From Megalobrama amblycephala (lineage: Eukaryota; Chordata; Actinopteri; Cypriniformes; Xenocyprididae), in the NCBI RefSeq assembly GCF_018812025.1, contig NC_063061.1:38085366-38149365 (forward strand): a stretch of DNA of 64,000 bases. Reading direction: 5' to 3'. Every line of letters begins with the position of its first letter. Within the stretch, counting starts at the first letter, position 1. Both the position numbers and the translations under genes were made by a program. Positions 1-9,700 of this stretch are shown here, piece after piece. Below the pieces are notes generated by a model. That model saw only the letters and a list, made by a program, of their open reading frames with translations. It was not told the DNA's origin and made no database searches.

Positions 1-535
1 ATCGCTGGTGGTCGGGTCACTAACTCCACCCTGGCTCCTCCCAACATCGATTCCGCTGTGGGTCTTTGTACCACCTGGGCTTGAAGCTTCAACCTGCTCC
101 ATTCCAACAGTGCATCCTCCATGGCTCTTCCCACCATCAGCTCTGCCATGGAAGTCCTCTGCTCCTCTACTCTCCTGAACTTAATTTGAACATTTATCAT
201 TTACGGTGCCAGGAATTGCCTTCTGGAAGGATGGAGTTCTGTCAAGTTTTGCCTTAGTTTTGCTTTTGTTTTCTGTATGTTTAGTCACCTGTTTTCCTGT
301 GTTAATTTGTTCTCCTTTTTCCACCACTAATTAGTTGTTATGGACACTCATTTACTATCACACCTCTTAGTCTTTGTGTATTTAAGTACCTCGTTTCCTT
401 TCATTCATTATCGATTATCGTATTATTTGTGCTGTGCATATATTATTCAATCTCTTAATCTTCGGCAGAAGAGAGAAATTAATCGTGCTGATTCTCTCGT
501 CAAAGTGAATCACAGTTTCAAGCCATGTGGCTGAA
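1..535 (+). mobile_element. 3' end of an LTR retroelement (internal tail plus LTR), cut by the window edge
   Basis: A purine-rich tract (about 224-237) is followed at 240 by a TGTCA start, the arrangement expected at the 3' LTR of a retroelement. The sequence from about 312 to 530 is clearly similar to 8985-9250. Its start and the stretch around 'ccaccactaatt...ggacactcattta' resemble the LTRs of the element at 59101-60952. No pol reading frame is visible in the 239 bases before the LTR. The exact 3' boundary is uncertain. Confidence 0.6.
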
Positions 536-1011
536 TTAAAAGAATTATATTTTTGCAGTAAAGTTGAGTAGGCTAGATATTTTTACATTTTTAAACTATT
601 ACTTTAAGTTGTGTTGAATTCATGTTTATAAAAGAGACGCTGTAGACAGTGACGTCATATCACGACCGTTACAGCATCCGAAGAAATTTTACACGTTCAA
701 AGTCCAGTGTGACCGCGGCTTTAGGCTATAGACTGTTAATAGTAATTTTAATTAATTTTAATTTCATTACCTGTTTTTAAATAATTTTAAATGATCTTTT
801 TTTATTAGACAGCTCTGTGTAATACTTGGTTCTGATTGGTCAATCGCGCCATCCAGCGGTATGTTATGCTGCCTTCACATGCTATCAGAAATTATTAGAC
901 GTCTATTAGACATAAAATTGCTTGCTGGGGGGTTTCTTTTTCAGTATCTTAAAATAACTAATTTGTGTTAGAGGATATAAAAAGGGAGGGGAAATATGTC
1001 ATTATGATATA
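536..1011. other. Flank of TRIM-A carrying a fragment of TRIM-B/D intron 1 and a TATA-like box
   Basis: No gene is seen. About 740-905 matches intron 1 of TRIM-B (18825-18965) and TRIM-D (35430-35575), including the shared text 'ttggtcaatcgcgccat'. This looks like the leftover of a B/D-type copy that once lay upstream of TRIM-A, as TRIM-F lies upstream of TRIM-G. About 930-1011 matches the sequence just upstream of TRIM-G (54205-54290) and contains a TATA-like box (gatataaaaaggg, 974-986). Confidence 0.6.
974..986 (+). promoter_or_regulatory. TATA-like box of TRIM-A, displaced by a transposon
   Basis: GATATAAAAAGGG is shared with TRIM-G (54252-54264), where it lies about 150 bp before the ATG. 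In TRIM-A the 1,077-bp insertion at 1012-2088 pushes it to about 1.2 kb. Promoter function is inferred from sequence and position only. Confidence 0.45.
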
Positions 1012-2088
1012 AGGGAGCGCGGGGCACAAACTAACACGGGGTTAGTTGTAACATACGGTTTAAAGACTTCCACACACGCTAGCATGAAGAAACTTAACAG
1101 ATTTACTAGTTGCCATATCGACAATATATAGAGAAATAATTGCGCCAAAATTAAAAAAAATCTTTGGAAGATATTAGGCTACTGAACATTTATTTAACAA
1201 TAGCAAAAGTAAATTTCTTACTTAAGTTAATTTTTCATCTATATTTTTTGCTTTTATTTAAAATTAGACAAATCTGCTATTGTTTTAATCTCCAATCTGT
1301 TGTTTAGCGGATTGGGTAGTTCTTTAATGCTTCACTAACTATCAGATGGCACTAACCAGGTTTAAAGTCCAGTTGCGCAGATAGGGTTCGTTGTAACACT
1401 GCGTTACAGTGTGCCCCGCTAGAACTACTATATTCTATACAGTTACGATATAACTGACATAATTAACTTCTATGAATTTCTGTGGAGAAACCATAGGGAA
1501 AAAGGTGAATAAAGACTGAGAGGAATAACGTGAACATCCAGAAAATATTATTTCAAGAAATGTTCAGCATTTGTACTGTCTCGTGTTCTGTGACAGCTGT
1601 GAGTACAGGGAGAGGAGTGTTGAGTTCAGCTCTGTGTTTTTCTGAATGTCTGGATATGTTTCTTCATCTGTTTGCCTATATTGTTTTGATCTATAGCTGT
1701 GTTTTACAGAGTGTACTACAAAATTATTTAAATTGGAATTTCTAAAAAAAATATATATATGCTATTTTATAAGAAAAATATGTCTTTTATTGACAAAATA
1801 TTTTAGTTTGTCATGTATATTTTTTTAATTAAGTCAGATTAAAATGTTTAGCTCTCTGTTCATGTTACAATGTGTCCCACCTATGGGGCATGTTGTCACA
1901 TTTCACTTCCCTTCTTTCGGGGTAAAAAAAGAAAAAAGTATACACTGTATTAATGAGACAAAGCCACATATTTGTACCAGACATGTGTGAAATTAATGTG
2001 GAACAAAAGAAATTCCCTGAACCCATAAGTAGATTATTTACACAAACTGAGAAAGTCAAAAAGCGTTAGGTTGTGCCTCGCTCTCCCT
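1012..2088. mobile_element. Non-autonomous DNA transposon inserted in the TRIM-A promoter region
   Basis: The ends are inverted repeats: AGGGAGCGCGGGGCACAA on the left, and the complement of the right end reads AGGGAGAGCGAGGCACAA. TRIM-G preserves the empty site (gatata/cacttcacc at about 54290), so the boundaries are well fixed. No transposase is visible; the open frames inside are short and unconvincing. Confidence 0.75.
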
Positions 2089-2181
2089 ACACTTCACCAG
2101 TCGGTGGCGGTAATACCAATTTGTTGTTTGTCAACCACCAATAAAATCTCAAAAGAAGGAGGAAACGATTATTACTGAACT

Positions 2182-2193
2182 GAAAGTGAAACT
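2182..2193 (+). promoter_or_regulatory. ISRE-like element of TRIM-A
   Basis: GAAAGTGAAACT fits the interferon-stimulated response element core GAAANNGAAACT exactly. It ends 11 bases before the ATG. The same or a near-identical motif precedes every other TRIM copy in the window. Lying so close to the start codon, it is either at the transcription start of a very short leader or within the 5' UTR. Confidence 0.6.
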
Positions 2194-2204
2194 TACTTAG
2201 AAAA

Positions 2205-4968
2205 ATGGCGACACAATCTTTTGCCGAGGAGGATTTCTCTTGTCCAGTGTGCTGTGATATTTATATAAATCCTGTTCTTCTGCCATGTAGCCACAGTGTT
2301 TGTTCAAGCTGTATTCAGAGATATTGGGAAAATAAAACATTAAAAGAGTGTCCGGTTTGCCGAACAACATCTTCAAATGATCGTCCTCCGTTAAATCTGG
2401 CCTTGAAGAATCTGTGCGAGAGTTTTCAACAGGAGAAAAGTCAGAGATCTTCATCTGAAGATGAAATGGTCTGTAGTGTTCACAAAGAGAAACTCAAACT
2501 CTTCTGTCTGGATGATCAACAGCTCGTGTGTTTGGTGTGTCGAGACTCCAGAAAACACTCCAAACACAGATTCTGTCCTGTAGATGAAGCTGCGATGGAC
2601 AATAAGGTCAGATAAATGTTCAAAACATTTTATTAAATCATCAAATATATATAATTATTGACAGACATTTTCACAAACCAATACTGAAAATAAATAAATA
2701 AATACTCGTGTCGGTTTATTCAAATGATCCAAAGATCATCCAAGATCACCCAAGTGAAAAAAAAAAAAATTCTATAGTGTACTTAAAGGTGCTAAAGAGG
2801 ATGTTTTGTTTTATACATTTTTGCAATATTACTTGAAACTGTCTTTACTAACTGATAAAAGACTATTTATTAGGTGCACTGAAAGGAATAATATTAATAT
2901 AGATCATCTGTGCACGAGGTAGGGCCTTAAAAACATCAGCCAATCGCGTAAACGATTGGCCCTCTGGCTTGTCAATCACTGCCATGACGTTCCTTGTGAG
3001 AGACGAGCGCGGCTGCGCGCTCCAGTAACTTTCCACACTCCACAGGCGCTGCATGCGATGTTTTTGTCCGGAGACAGGAGTAACAACTGCAGATTATGAG
3101 TTACCTGCGGTGAGTCCGACATAATGAATCCACTAACACGATACAGCGAATTCCGGTGGTAAACACTCGTGTTCCAATACTCGTGGCACGTGTTTTGGGA
3201 GGCGTTCCCTCGAAAGGAGGGGGGTTTGTTCTTACGCATGCGCTCATTTCAAAAACTCAGTAACAAGTCTTTGGTTTCTCAGTCGACGAAAAGATCCTCT
3301 TTATCACCTTTAAAGTGCTCTATTTTGGCACACTAATTAAGTACTTAAAAATGCTAAAAAAATATATATTCTTTACTTCTTAAGAGTACTTCTTAAGAAC
3401 ATCTAAGTACTCAACTGTGCTATTTTGAGACACCATGAATATGTACTAAAATGTGCTTTTAATATACTATCTCTGTATTTAAAAAAAATTATTTAGTTAC
3501 CACATAGTGTACTACAAGTGTCTCAAAATAGCACAGTTGAGATTATCTTCAGTACTAAAGAGAACTTTTAGTATTTTAAGTACAAAATTAGTGCATGCAA
3601 ATAAAGCACTTTAAGTACATTATAGAAATGTTTTGTTTTGTTTTTTTCCTGGGCAGATACATCAAAGAGCAATTTACAAATAAAAAAAACTGAATTTGCT
3701 AAATTTGCTCTTTGTCTTTAATTAATAATTTTATTCTGACTTTAAGCCATAATCAGATTGTAAAAGTTGTAAAACTGCTAATTTTATGCTAATAAATAAA
3801 ATAAAATTTTTATCGGTCAAGTATAATCTTAAGTATAAATAAATAAATGTGTCTGGTTTTAAGGCCTGTGTTCCTCTGGTATTGTGAGGACTTTTATTTA
3901 ATTTCCTGTTCTGCACCATGTTTTGTAGTGTTTTGTAGTCCTTTGTAGTTCTTGTTGATTAGTTCTGTGAATATCCTTTTTGAGTGTAATGTTTTGTGAG
4001 CTCATTCTCTTCCCAGTTCTCTCTTCGCTTTAGATTTGTTTGTATCTGCTCTGTTAATAAAATTCACTGTGTTTGGTTCCAGCTCTCTTGCATTTTTGAG
4101 GTCCCCCTACATTACAGATTTTTTCCGGATTACAGCAGTAAGAATTTGAGAGAAAAATAAGCTTAACAGATTTATTTCTTCAGACACTTACACTGTAATG
4201 TTTTCTTTTAATATTTCAGTTTTGCATCATCAGATTAAGCAAAAATATTTTGAGTTATGGTGCATCTGTCAGCACAAATCCACTCCCTCCACTGTCTGTA
4301 TATTAAAAAAAAGAGGCAAAAACCCAAAAACAAATTCAAAAGATTCAATTTGTTGTTTTCTTTCAGGAGATACTCAAATCTTCATTGGAACGCTTACAGG
4401 AGGAACTGAGAATATCTGTGAATCATGAACAGAATCTGTGTAAAACTGCTGATGATATTAAGGTTTGAAATAAACAATGTGATTAATGCAATTCTGGAAG
4501 TGAAGATACTGATGAAGATCTAGATTGGCCAATATTGTTGTCTTTTATTTCAGTCTCAAGCTCAACTCACAGAGACGCTGATTAAACAGGAGTTTGAGGA
4601 TCTTCACCAGTTTCTACGCAGTGAAGAAGCGGCCAGAATAACAGCACTGAGAGAAGAAAAAGAGCAGAGGAATCAGATGATGGAGGAGAAGATGGAGGAG
4701 ACGACCAAACAGATTTCATCTCTCACAAGCATAATCGAAGATATAGAGGAGCAGATGAAGACTGAAGATGTTTCATTCCTGCAGGTGTCACTGATTCTTC
4801 ATTATTCTCCAATTATATGAATGTCAATTTCAGAGATTTAAGCCAAACTCAGTTTTGCTGAATAATTTGCATTTCTTTCTTTCTTTCTTTCTTTCTTTAC
4901 AGAACATTAAGGCCACATTGCAAAGGTTTGTGTTTCATGTCTGTTTCTCTCTGTCCTTCTGAACTCAA

Positions 4969-5007
<39 letters not shown>

Positions 5008-6445
5008 TCTGACTCTTGAATGTTGTTTCAGAGCCCAGTATAGCCTTCCAGATCCAGACCTCAGTCCAAATGTGACGATCACTTTCACAGATCACCTGAC
5101 CAAACTGAAGCTCAATGTCTTACAGAAGATGCAGGAAAACTTTGGTAAAAGTGAGTATGACAGAATGCAACAATGATTTCAGTGTTATTTGTCTTAATTT
5201 ATGTGTATCTGTTCTCTCTCTTCAGCTTCAGAGTTCAGCATCAATCGTTCTCATGAAGACAAGGATTTTCAAAGTACTGGAGGAAATATGTTTGGAGTCC
5301 AACAGTCCAAAAAAGGACCACTGCAAGAAGTGAAAGAAATGAAACCCCAGCCCAAGTTCTCCTTTAAAGACTTTCAGCAACAACTGAAAGAAATGAAACC
5401 CCAGCCCAAGTTATCTTTTAAAGACTTTCAGCAACAAGTGAAAGAAATGGAACCCCAGCCCACGTTCTCCTTTAAAGACTTTAAGCAACAAGTGAAAGAA
5501 ATGGAACCCCAGCCCACGTTCTCCTTTAAAGACTTTAAGCAACAAGTGAAAGAAATGGAACCCCAGCCCACGTTCTCCTTTAAAGACTTTAAGCAAGAAG
5601 TGAAAGAAATGGAACCCCAGCCCACGTTCTCCTTTAAAGACTTTAAGCAAGAAGTGAAAGAAATGGAACCCCAGCCCACGTTCTCCTTTAAAGACTTTAA
5701 GCAAGAAGTGAAAGAAATGGAACCCCAGCCCACGTTCTCCTTTAAAGACTTTAAGCAAGAAGTAAAAGAAATGGAACCCCAGCCCACGTTCTCCTTTAAA
5801 GACTTTAAGCAAGAAGTGAAAGAAATGGAACCCCAGCCCACGTTCTCCTTTAAAGACTTTAAGCAAGAAGTAAAAGAAATGAAACCCCAGCCCAAGTTAT
5901 CTTTTAAAGACTTTCAGCAACAAGTGAAAGAAATGGAACCCCTGCCCAAGTTCTCCTTTAAAGACTTTCAGCAACAAGTGAAAGAAATGAAACCCCAGCC
6001 CAAGTTATCTTTTAAAAACTTTCAGCAACAAGTGAAAGAAATGGAACCCCAGCCCACGTTCTCCTTTAAAGACTTTAAGCAAGAAGTGAAAGAAATGGAA
6101 CCCCAGCCCACGTTCTCCTTTAAAGACTTTAAGCAAGAAGTGAAAGAAATGGAACCCCAGCCCACGTTCTCCTTTAAAGACTTTAAGCAAGAAGTGAAAG
6201 AAATGGAACCCCAGCCCACGTTCTCCTTTAAAGACTTTAAGCAAGAAGTAAAAGAAATGGAACCCCAGCCCACGTTCTCCTTTAAAGACTTTAAGCAAGA
6301 AGTGAAAGAAATGGAACCCCAGCCCACGTTCTCCTTTAAAGACTTTAAGCAAGAAGTAAAAGAAATGGAACCCCAGCCCACGTTCTCCTTTAAAGACTTT
6401 AAGCAAGAAGTAAAAGAAATGGAACCCATTTTTAGCAAGAAGTGA
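2205..6445 (+). CDS. TRIM-A: RING/B-box/coiled-coil TRIM protein with an 18-residue tandem-repeat tail
   Basis: Predicted exons are 2205-2606, 4367-4462, 4554-4784, 4903-4925, 5032-5150 and 5226-6445; frames join into 696 residues. The RING is C3HC4 (Cys13, Cys16, Cys28, His30, Cys33, Cys36, Cys49, Cys52), expected to recruit a ubiquitin E2. B-box2 ligands are Cys90, His93, Cys101, Asp104, Cys109, Cys112, His118 and His121. Exons 2-5 encode the coiled coil (about 135-290), rich in Glu/Lys/Gln, which in TRIMs drives antiparallel dimerisation. The last exon gives a 35-residue lead ([10 protein letters not shown]...) and then 20 copies of an 18-residue repeat (type unit [18 protein letters not shown]) plus a truncated one ending IFSKK. 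No B30.2 domain follows. Likely a cytoplasmic E3 ubiquitin ligase; substrate unknown. The ATG was chosen because MA-S/T-x-SF-x-EED is shared by all copies. Nearest family: fish TRIM35-like. Confidence 0.8.
2770..3627. mobile_element. Foldback MITE with a second MITE nested inside (2784-3313)
   Basis: The outer element has inverted ends TTCTATAGTGTACTTAAA and, on the complement of the right side, TTCTATAATGTACTTAAA. It also contains a long inverted pair, 'ctcaactgtgctattttgag' near 3409 against its complement near 3520. The inner element has ends TTAAAGGTGCTAAAGAGGAT and the complement TTAAAGGTGATAAAGAGGAT. Neither encodes a transposase. Confidence 0.65.
3867..4116 (+). mobile_element. LTR-like insertion in TRIM-A intron 1
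   Basis: It starts TGTG, ends ATTACA and contains an AATAAA-type signal (about 4054-4060). A longer copy sits at the corresponding place in TRIM-G intron 1 (57062-57365), while TRIM-B and TRIM-D lack it. It therefore entered the common ancestor of A and G. No target duplication is recognisable. Confidence 0.5.
4971..5006 (+). repeat. (CAT)12 microsatellite next to the exon-5 acceptor
   Basis: Twelve CAT units lie about 25 bases upstream of the exon 5 acceptor. The same repeat occurs in TRIM-B (from 19816, eight units) and the TRIM-D remnant (from 38094, eight units). In TRIM-G only a trace is left before the inserted transposons. Confidence 0.85.
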
Positions 6446-8640
6446 AAGAAATGAAACCCCAGCCCAAGTTATCTTTTAAAGACTTTCAGCAACAAGTGAA
6501 AGAAATGGAACCCCTGCCCAAGTTCTCCTTTAAAGACTTTCAGCAACAAGTGAAAGAAATGGAACCCCAGCCCACGTTCTCCTTTAAAGACTTTAAGCAA
6601 GAAGTGAAAGAAATGGAACCCCAGCCCACGTTCTCCTTTAAAGACTTTAAGCAAGAAGTGAAAGAAATGGAACCCCAGCCCACGTTCTCCTTTAAAGACT
6701 TTAAGCAAGAAGTGAAAGAAATGGAACCCCAGCCCACGTTCTCCTTTAAAGACTTTAAGCAAGAAGTGAAAGAAATGGAACCCCAGCCCACGTTCTCCTT
6801 TAAAGACTTTAAGCAAGAAGTGAAAGAAATGGAACCCCAGCCCACGTTCTCCTTTAAAGACTTTAAGCAAGAAGTAAAAGAAATGGAACCCCAGCCCACG
6901 TTCTCCTTTAAAGACTTTAAGCAAGAAGTGAAAGAAATGGAACCCCAGCCCACGTTCTCCTTTAAAGACTTTCAGCAACAAGTGAAAGAAATGAAACCCC
7001 AGCCCACGTTATCTTTTAAAGACTTTCAGCAACAAGTGAAAGAAATGGAACCCCAGCCCAAGTTATCTTTTAAAGACTATCAGCAACAAGTGAAAGAAAT
7101 GGAACCCCAGCCCACGTTCTCCTTTAAAGACTTTAAGCAAGAAGTGAAAGAAATGGAACCCCAGCCCACGTTCTCCTTTAAAGACTTTAAGCAAGAAGTG
7201 AAAGAAATGGAACCCCAGCCCACGTTCTCCTTTAAAGACTTTAAGCAAGAAGTGAAAGAAATGGAACCCCAGCCCACGTTCTCCTTTAAAGACTTTAAGC
7301 AAGAAGTAAAAGAAATGGAACCCCAGCCCACGTTCTCCTTTAAAGACTTTAAGCAAGAAGTAAAAGAAATGGAACCCCAGCCCACGTTCTCCTTTAAAGA
7401 CTTTAAGCAAGAAGTAAAAGAAATGGAACCCCAGCCCACGTTCTCCTTTAAAGACTTTAAGCAAGAAGTAAAAGAAATGGAACCCCAGCCCAAGTTGTCT
7501 TTTAAATACATTTTTAGCAAGAAGTGAAAGAAATGAAACCCCAGCCCAAGTTATCTTTTAAAGACTTTCAGCAACAAGTGAAAGAAATGGAACCCCTGCC
7601 CAAGTTCTCCTTTAAAGACTTTCAGCAACAAGTGAAAGAAATGGAACCCCAGCCCACGTTCTCCTTTAAAGACTTTAAGCAAGAAGTGAAAGAAATGGAA
7701 CCCCAGCCCACGTTCTCCTTTAAAGACTTTAAGCAAGAAGTGAAAGAAATGGAACCCCAGCCCACGTTCTCCTTTAAAGACTTTAAGCAAGAAGTGAAAG
7801 AAATGGAACCCCAGCCCACGTTCTCCTTTAAAGACTTTAAGCAAGAAGTAAAAGAAATGGAACCCCAGCCCACGTTCTCCTTTAAAGACTTTAAGCAAGA
7901 AGTAAAAGAAATGGAACCCCAGCCCACGTTCTCCTTTAAAGACTTTAAGCAAGAAGTAAAAGAAATGGAACCCCAGCCCAAGTTGTCTTTTAAATACATT
8001 TTTAGCAAGAAGTGAAAGAAATGGAACCCCAGCCCACATTCTCCTTTAAAGACTTTAAGCAAGAAGTGAAAGAAATGGAACCCCAGCCCACGTTCTCCTT
8101 TAAAGACTTTAAGCAAGAAGTGAAAGAAATGGAACCCCAGCCCACGTTCTCCTTTAAAGACTTTAAGCAAGAAGTGAAAGAAATGGAACCCCAGCCCACG
8201 TTCTCCTTTAAAGACTTTAAGCAAGAAGTAAAAGAAATGGAACCCCAGCCCACGTTCTCCTTTAAAGACTTTAAGCAAGAAGTGAAAGAAATGGAACCCC
8301 AGCCCAAGTTGTCTTTTAAATACATTTTTAGCAAGAAGTGAAAGAAATGAAACCCCAGCCCAAGTTATCTTTTAAAGACTTTCAGCAACAAGTGAAAGAA
8401 ATGGAACCCCTGCCCAAGTTCTCCTTTAAAGACTTTCAGCAACAAGTGAAAGAAATGAAACCCCAGCCCAAGTTATCTTTTAAAGACTTTCAGCAACAAG
8501 TGAAAGAAATGGAACCCCAGCCCAAGTTATCTTTTAAAGACTATCAGCAACAAGTGAAAGAAATGGAACCCCAGCCCAAGTTATCTTTTAAATACATTTT
8601 TAGCAAGAAGTGAAAGAAATGAAACCCCTGCCCAAGTAAT
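5330..8640 (+). repeat. 62-unit, 54-bp coding minisatellite (TRIM-A tail and beyond)
   Basis: By spacing I count 56 full 54-bp units, five frame-changing units and one degenerate terminal unit. Unit types include [36 protein letters not shown] and [18 protein letters not shown]. The frame changers are a 32-bp unit (6410-6441) and four 56-bp units (7468-7523, 7956-8011, 8282-8337, 8554-8609). Each gives ...IFSKK and a stop, so only the first 20 full units belong to the TRIM-A frame. The rest would be 3' UTR or untranscribed, although each segment is open in one frame. Repeated blocks (two Q-rich units, a run of KQE units, then a frame changer) show higher-order duplication. Confidence 0.95.
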
Positions 8641-9700
8641 CTTTTAAAGACTAAGGGTGCTTTCACACTTGGTTCGATTGCCTGGACCGAACCAGAGTTC
8701 GATTGCCCGCCCCTCCCCCTGCCCCCACTGGACTGTATTTATTTGGGTCCGAACCGCGGTTCGTTTGCATTATCAAACCAGCAGCTGTTTACTCCGTTGC
8801 TTAGTAACAACGGCACAGGAGAAGGCGGCAAAATGCATAACGTTGCTCTCCTCACTTTTATATTTTTGTTTTTGAACTGTTGGTTTTGTTCATAATGGCA
8901 CATGCATCTATCTGCTACTAATGTAGAACGCTGAAGGCGAGCAGAAATGAGATGAGATACATTACACTACACTACACTACACTACAGCTATGTTCCTTTG
9001 TTCTCCTTTTCCCGCCACTAATCAGTTGTCATGGACACTCATTTATGATCACACCTGTCAGTCTTTGAGTTAATCATCATTGTGTATTTAAGTTTCTCAT
9101 TTCCTTTAATTCATTGTCGAGTATTGTTTGTGCTATACATATATTCTTTAAACTCTTAATCTTTGGCAGAAGAGAGAAATTAATCTTGCTGATTCTCTCG
9201 TGAGAAGCGAATCGCAGTTTCTCTCTGTTTCAAGGCATGTGATTTACTGTTTGCTACTGATGTCATGCTTTCATGTGCATGCTCTCCATGAACTCTCCAT
9301 GATCAAAGCCTGGGTTGACAGAGCATTGATGATCAGCGTCATGGTACCAACAAAGCCTAAATGAATCGGTTTGTTGTTTTTTTTTCAACTTGAAACTAAT
9401 CCTGTAACTCTTTTGATGGGAGTTTGTTCAACTACCATCATGGTATATAGGGCTGAAACGATTAGTCGTCGTTATCGGCAACGTCAACAATAAAAAAAAA
9501 ATTGTCTACAAATATTTTTGTTGTCGAATAGTCTTTTGATCTCGTATGACCTATTTGAAGGGCCGGCAATATTGCTGTTTGACCAGTGGGGCGCTGTAGC
9601 GCAATACTGCAATGCAGGTCTCGAATCAGATCCAATAGAAGAAGACAGAGACACAGCGCTTCAGAGTGCATAGTACAAATGAAGTCGAACCTGTAAAATG
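8641..9700. other. Repeat-rich spacer downstream of TRIM-A
   Basis: No gene is seen. About 8655-8830 is one end of a dispersed element (ggtgctttcacacttggttc). A short ACACT tandem repeat lies at about 8963-8986. An LTR fragment follows (8985-9250), then from about 9449 an element beginning agggctgaaacgattagtcg. No clear polyadenylation signal for TRIM-A was noted directly after the array. Confidence 0.5.
8985..9250 (+). mobile_element. LTR fragment related to the one at the window start
   Basis: It is clearly similar to 312-530, sharing 'cactaatcagttgtcatgg'-type sequence and 'ggcagaagagagaaattaat'. Neither LTR boundary is preserved convincingly, so this is a partial copy. Confidence 0.6.

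Larger units (their letters stand above)
2607..4366. other. Intron 1 of TRIM-A, filled with nested repeats
   Basis: The donor is GTCAGATAA, a weak site with an in-frame stop two codons in. The intron holds a foldback element (2770-3627) with another element nested in it, a stretch conserved with the introns of TRIM-B, D and G (about 3665-3850), and an LTR-like insertion (3867-4116). No further exon is seen. Confidence 0.6.

Noticed and set aside
6410..6445. Programmed ribosomal frameshifting at the IFSKK units to continue through the array
   Set aside because: The sequence ATTTTTAGC is not a slippery heptamer in the reading frame used, and the frame that would be entered has its own TAG immediately before. 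Copied mutation explains the pattern better.
5411..8334. Several long minus-strand open frames (110-218 codons) with [20 protein letters not shown] repeats
   Set aside because: They are the complement of the 54-bp repeat. A unit divisible by three without stops is open in several frames on both strands; no start context or splice structure supports them.
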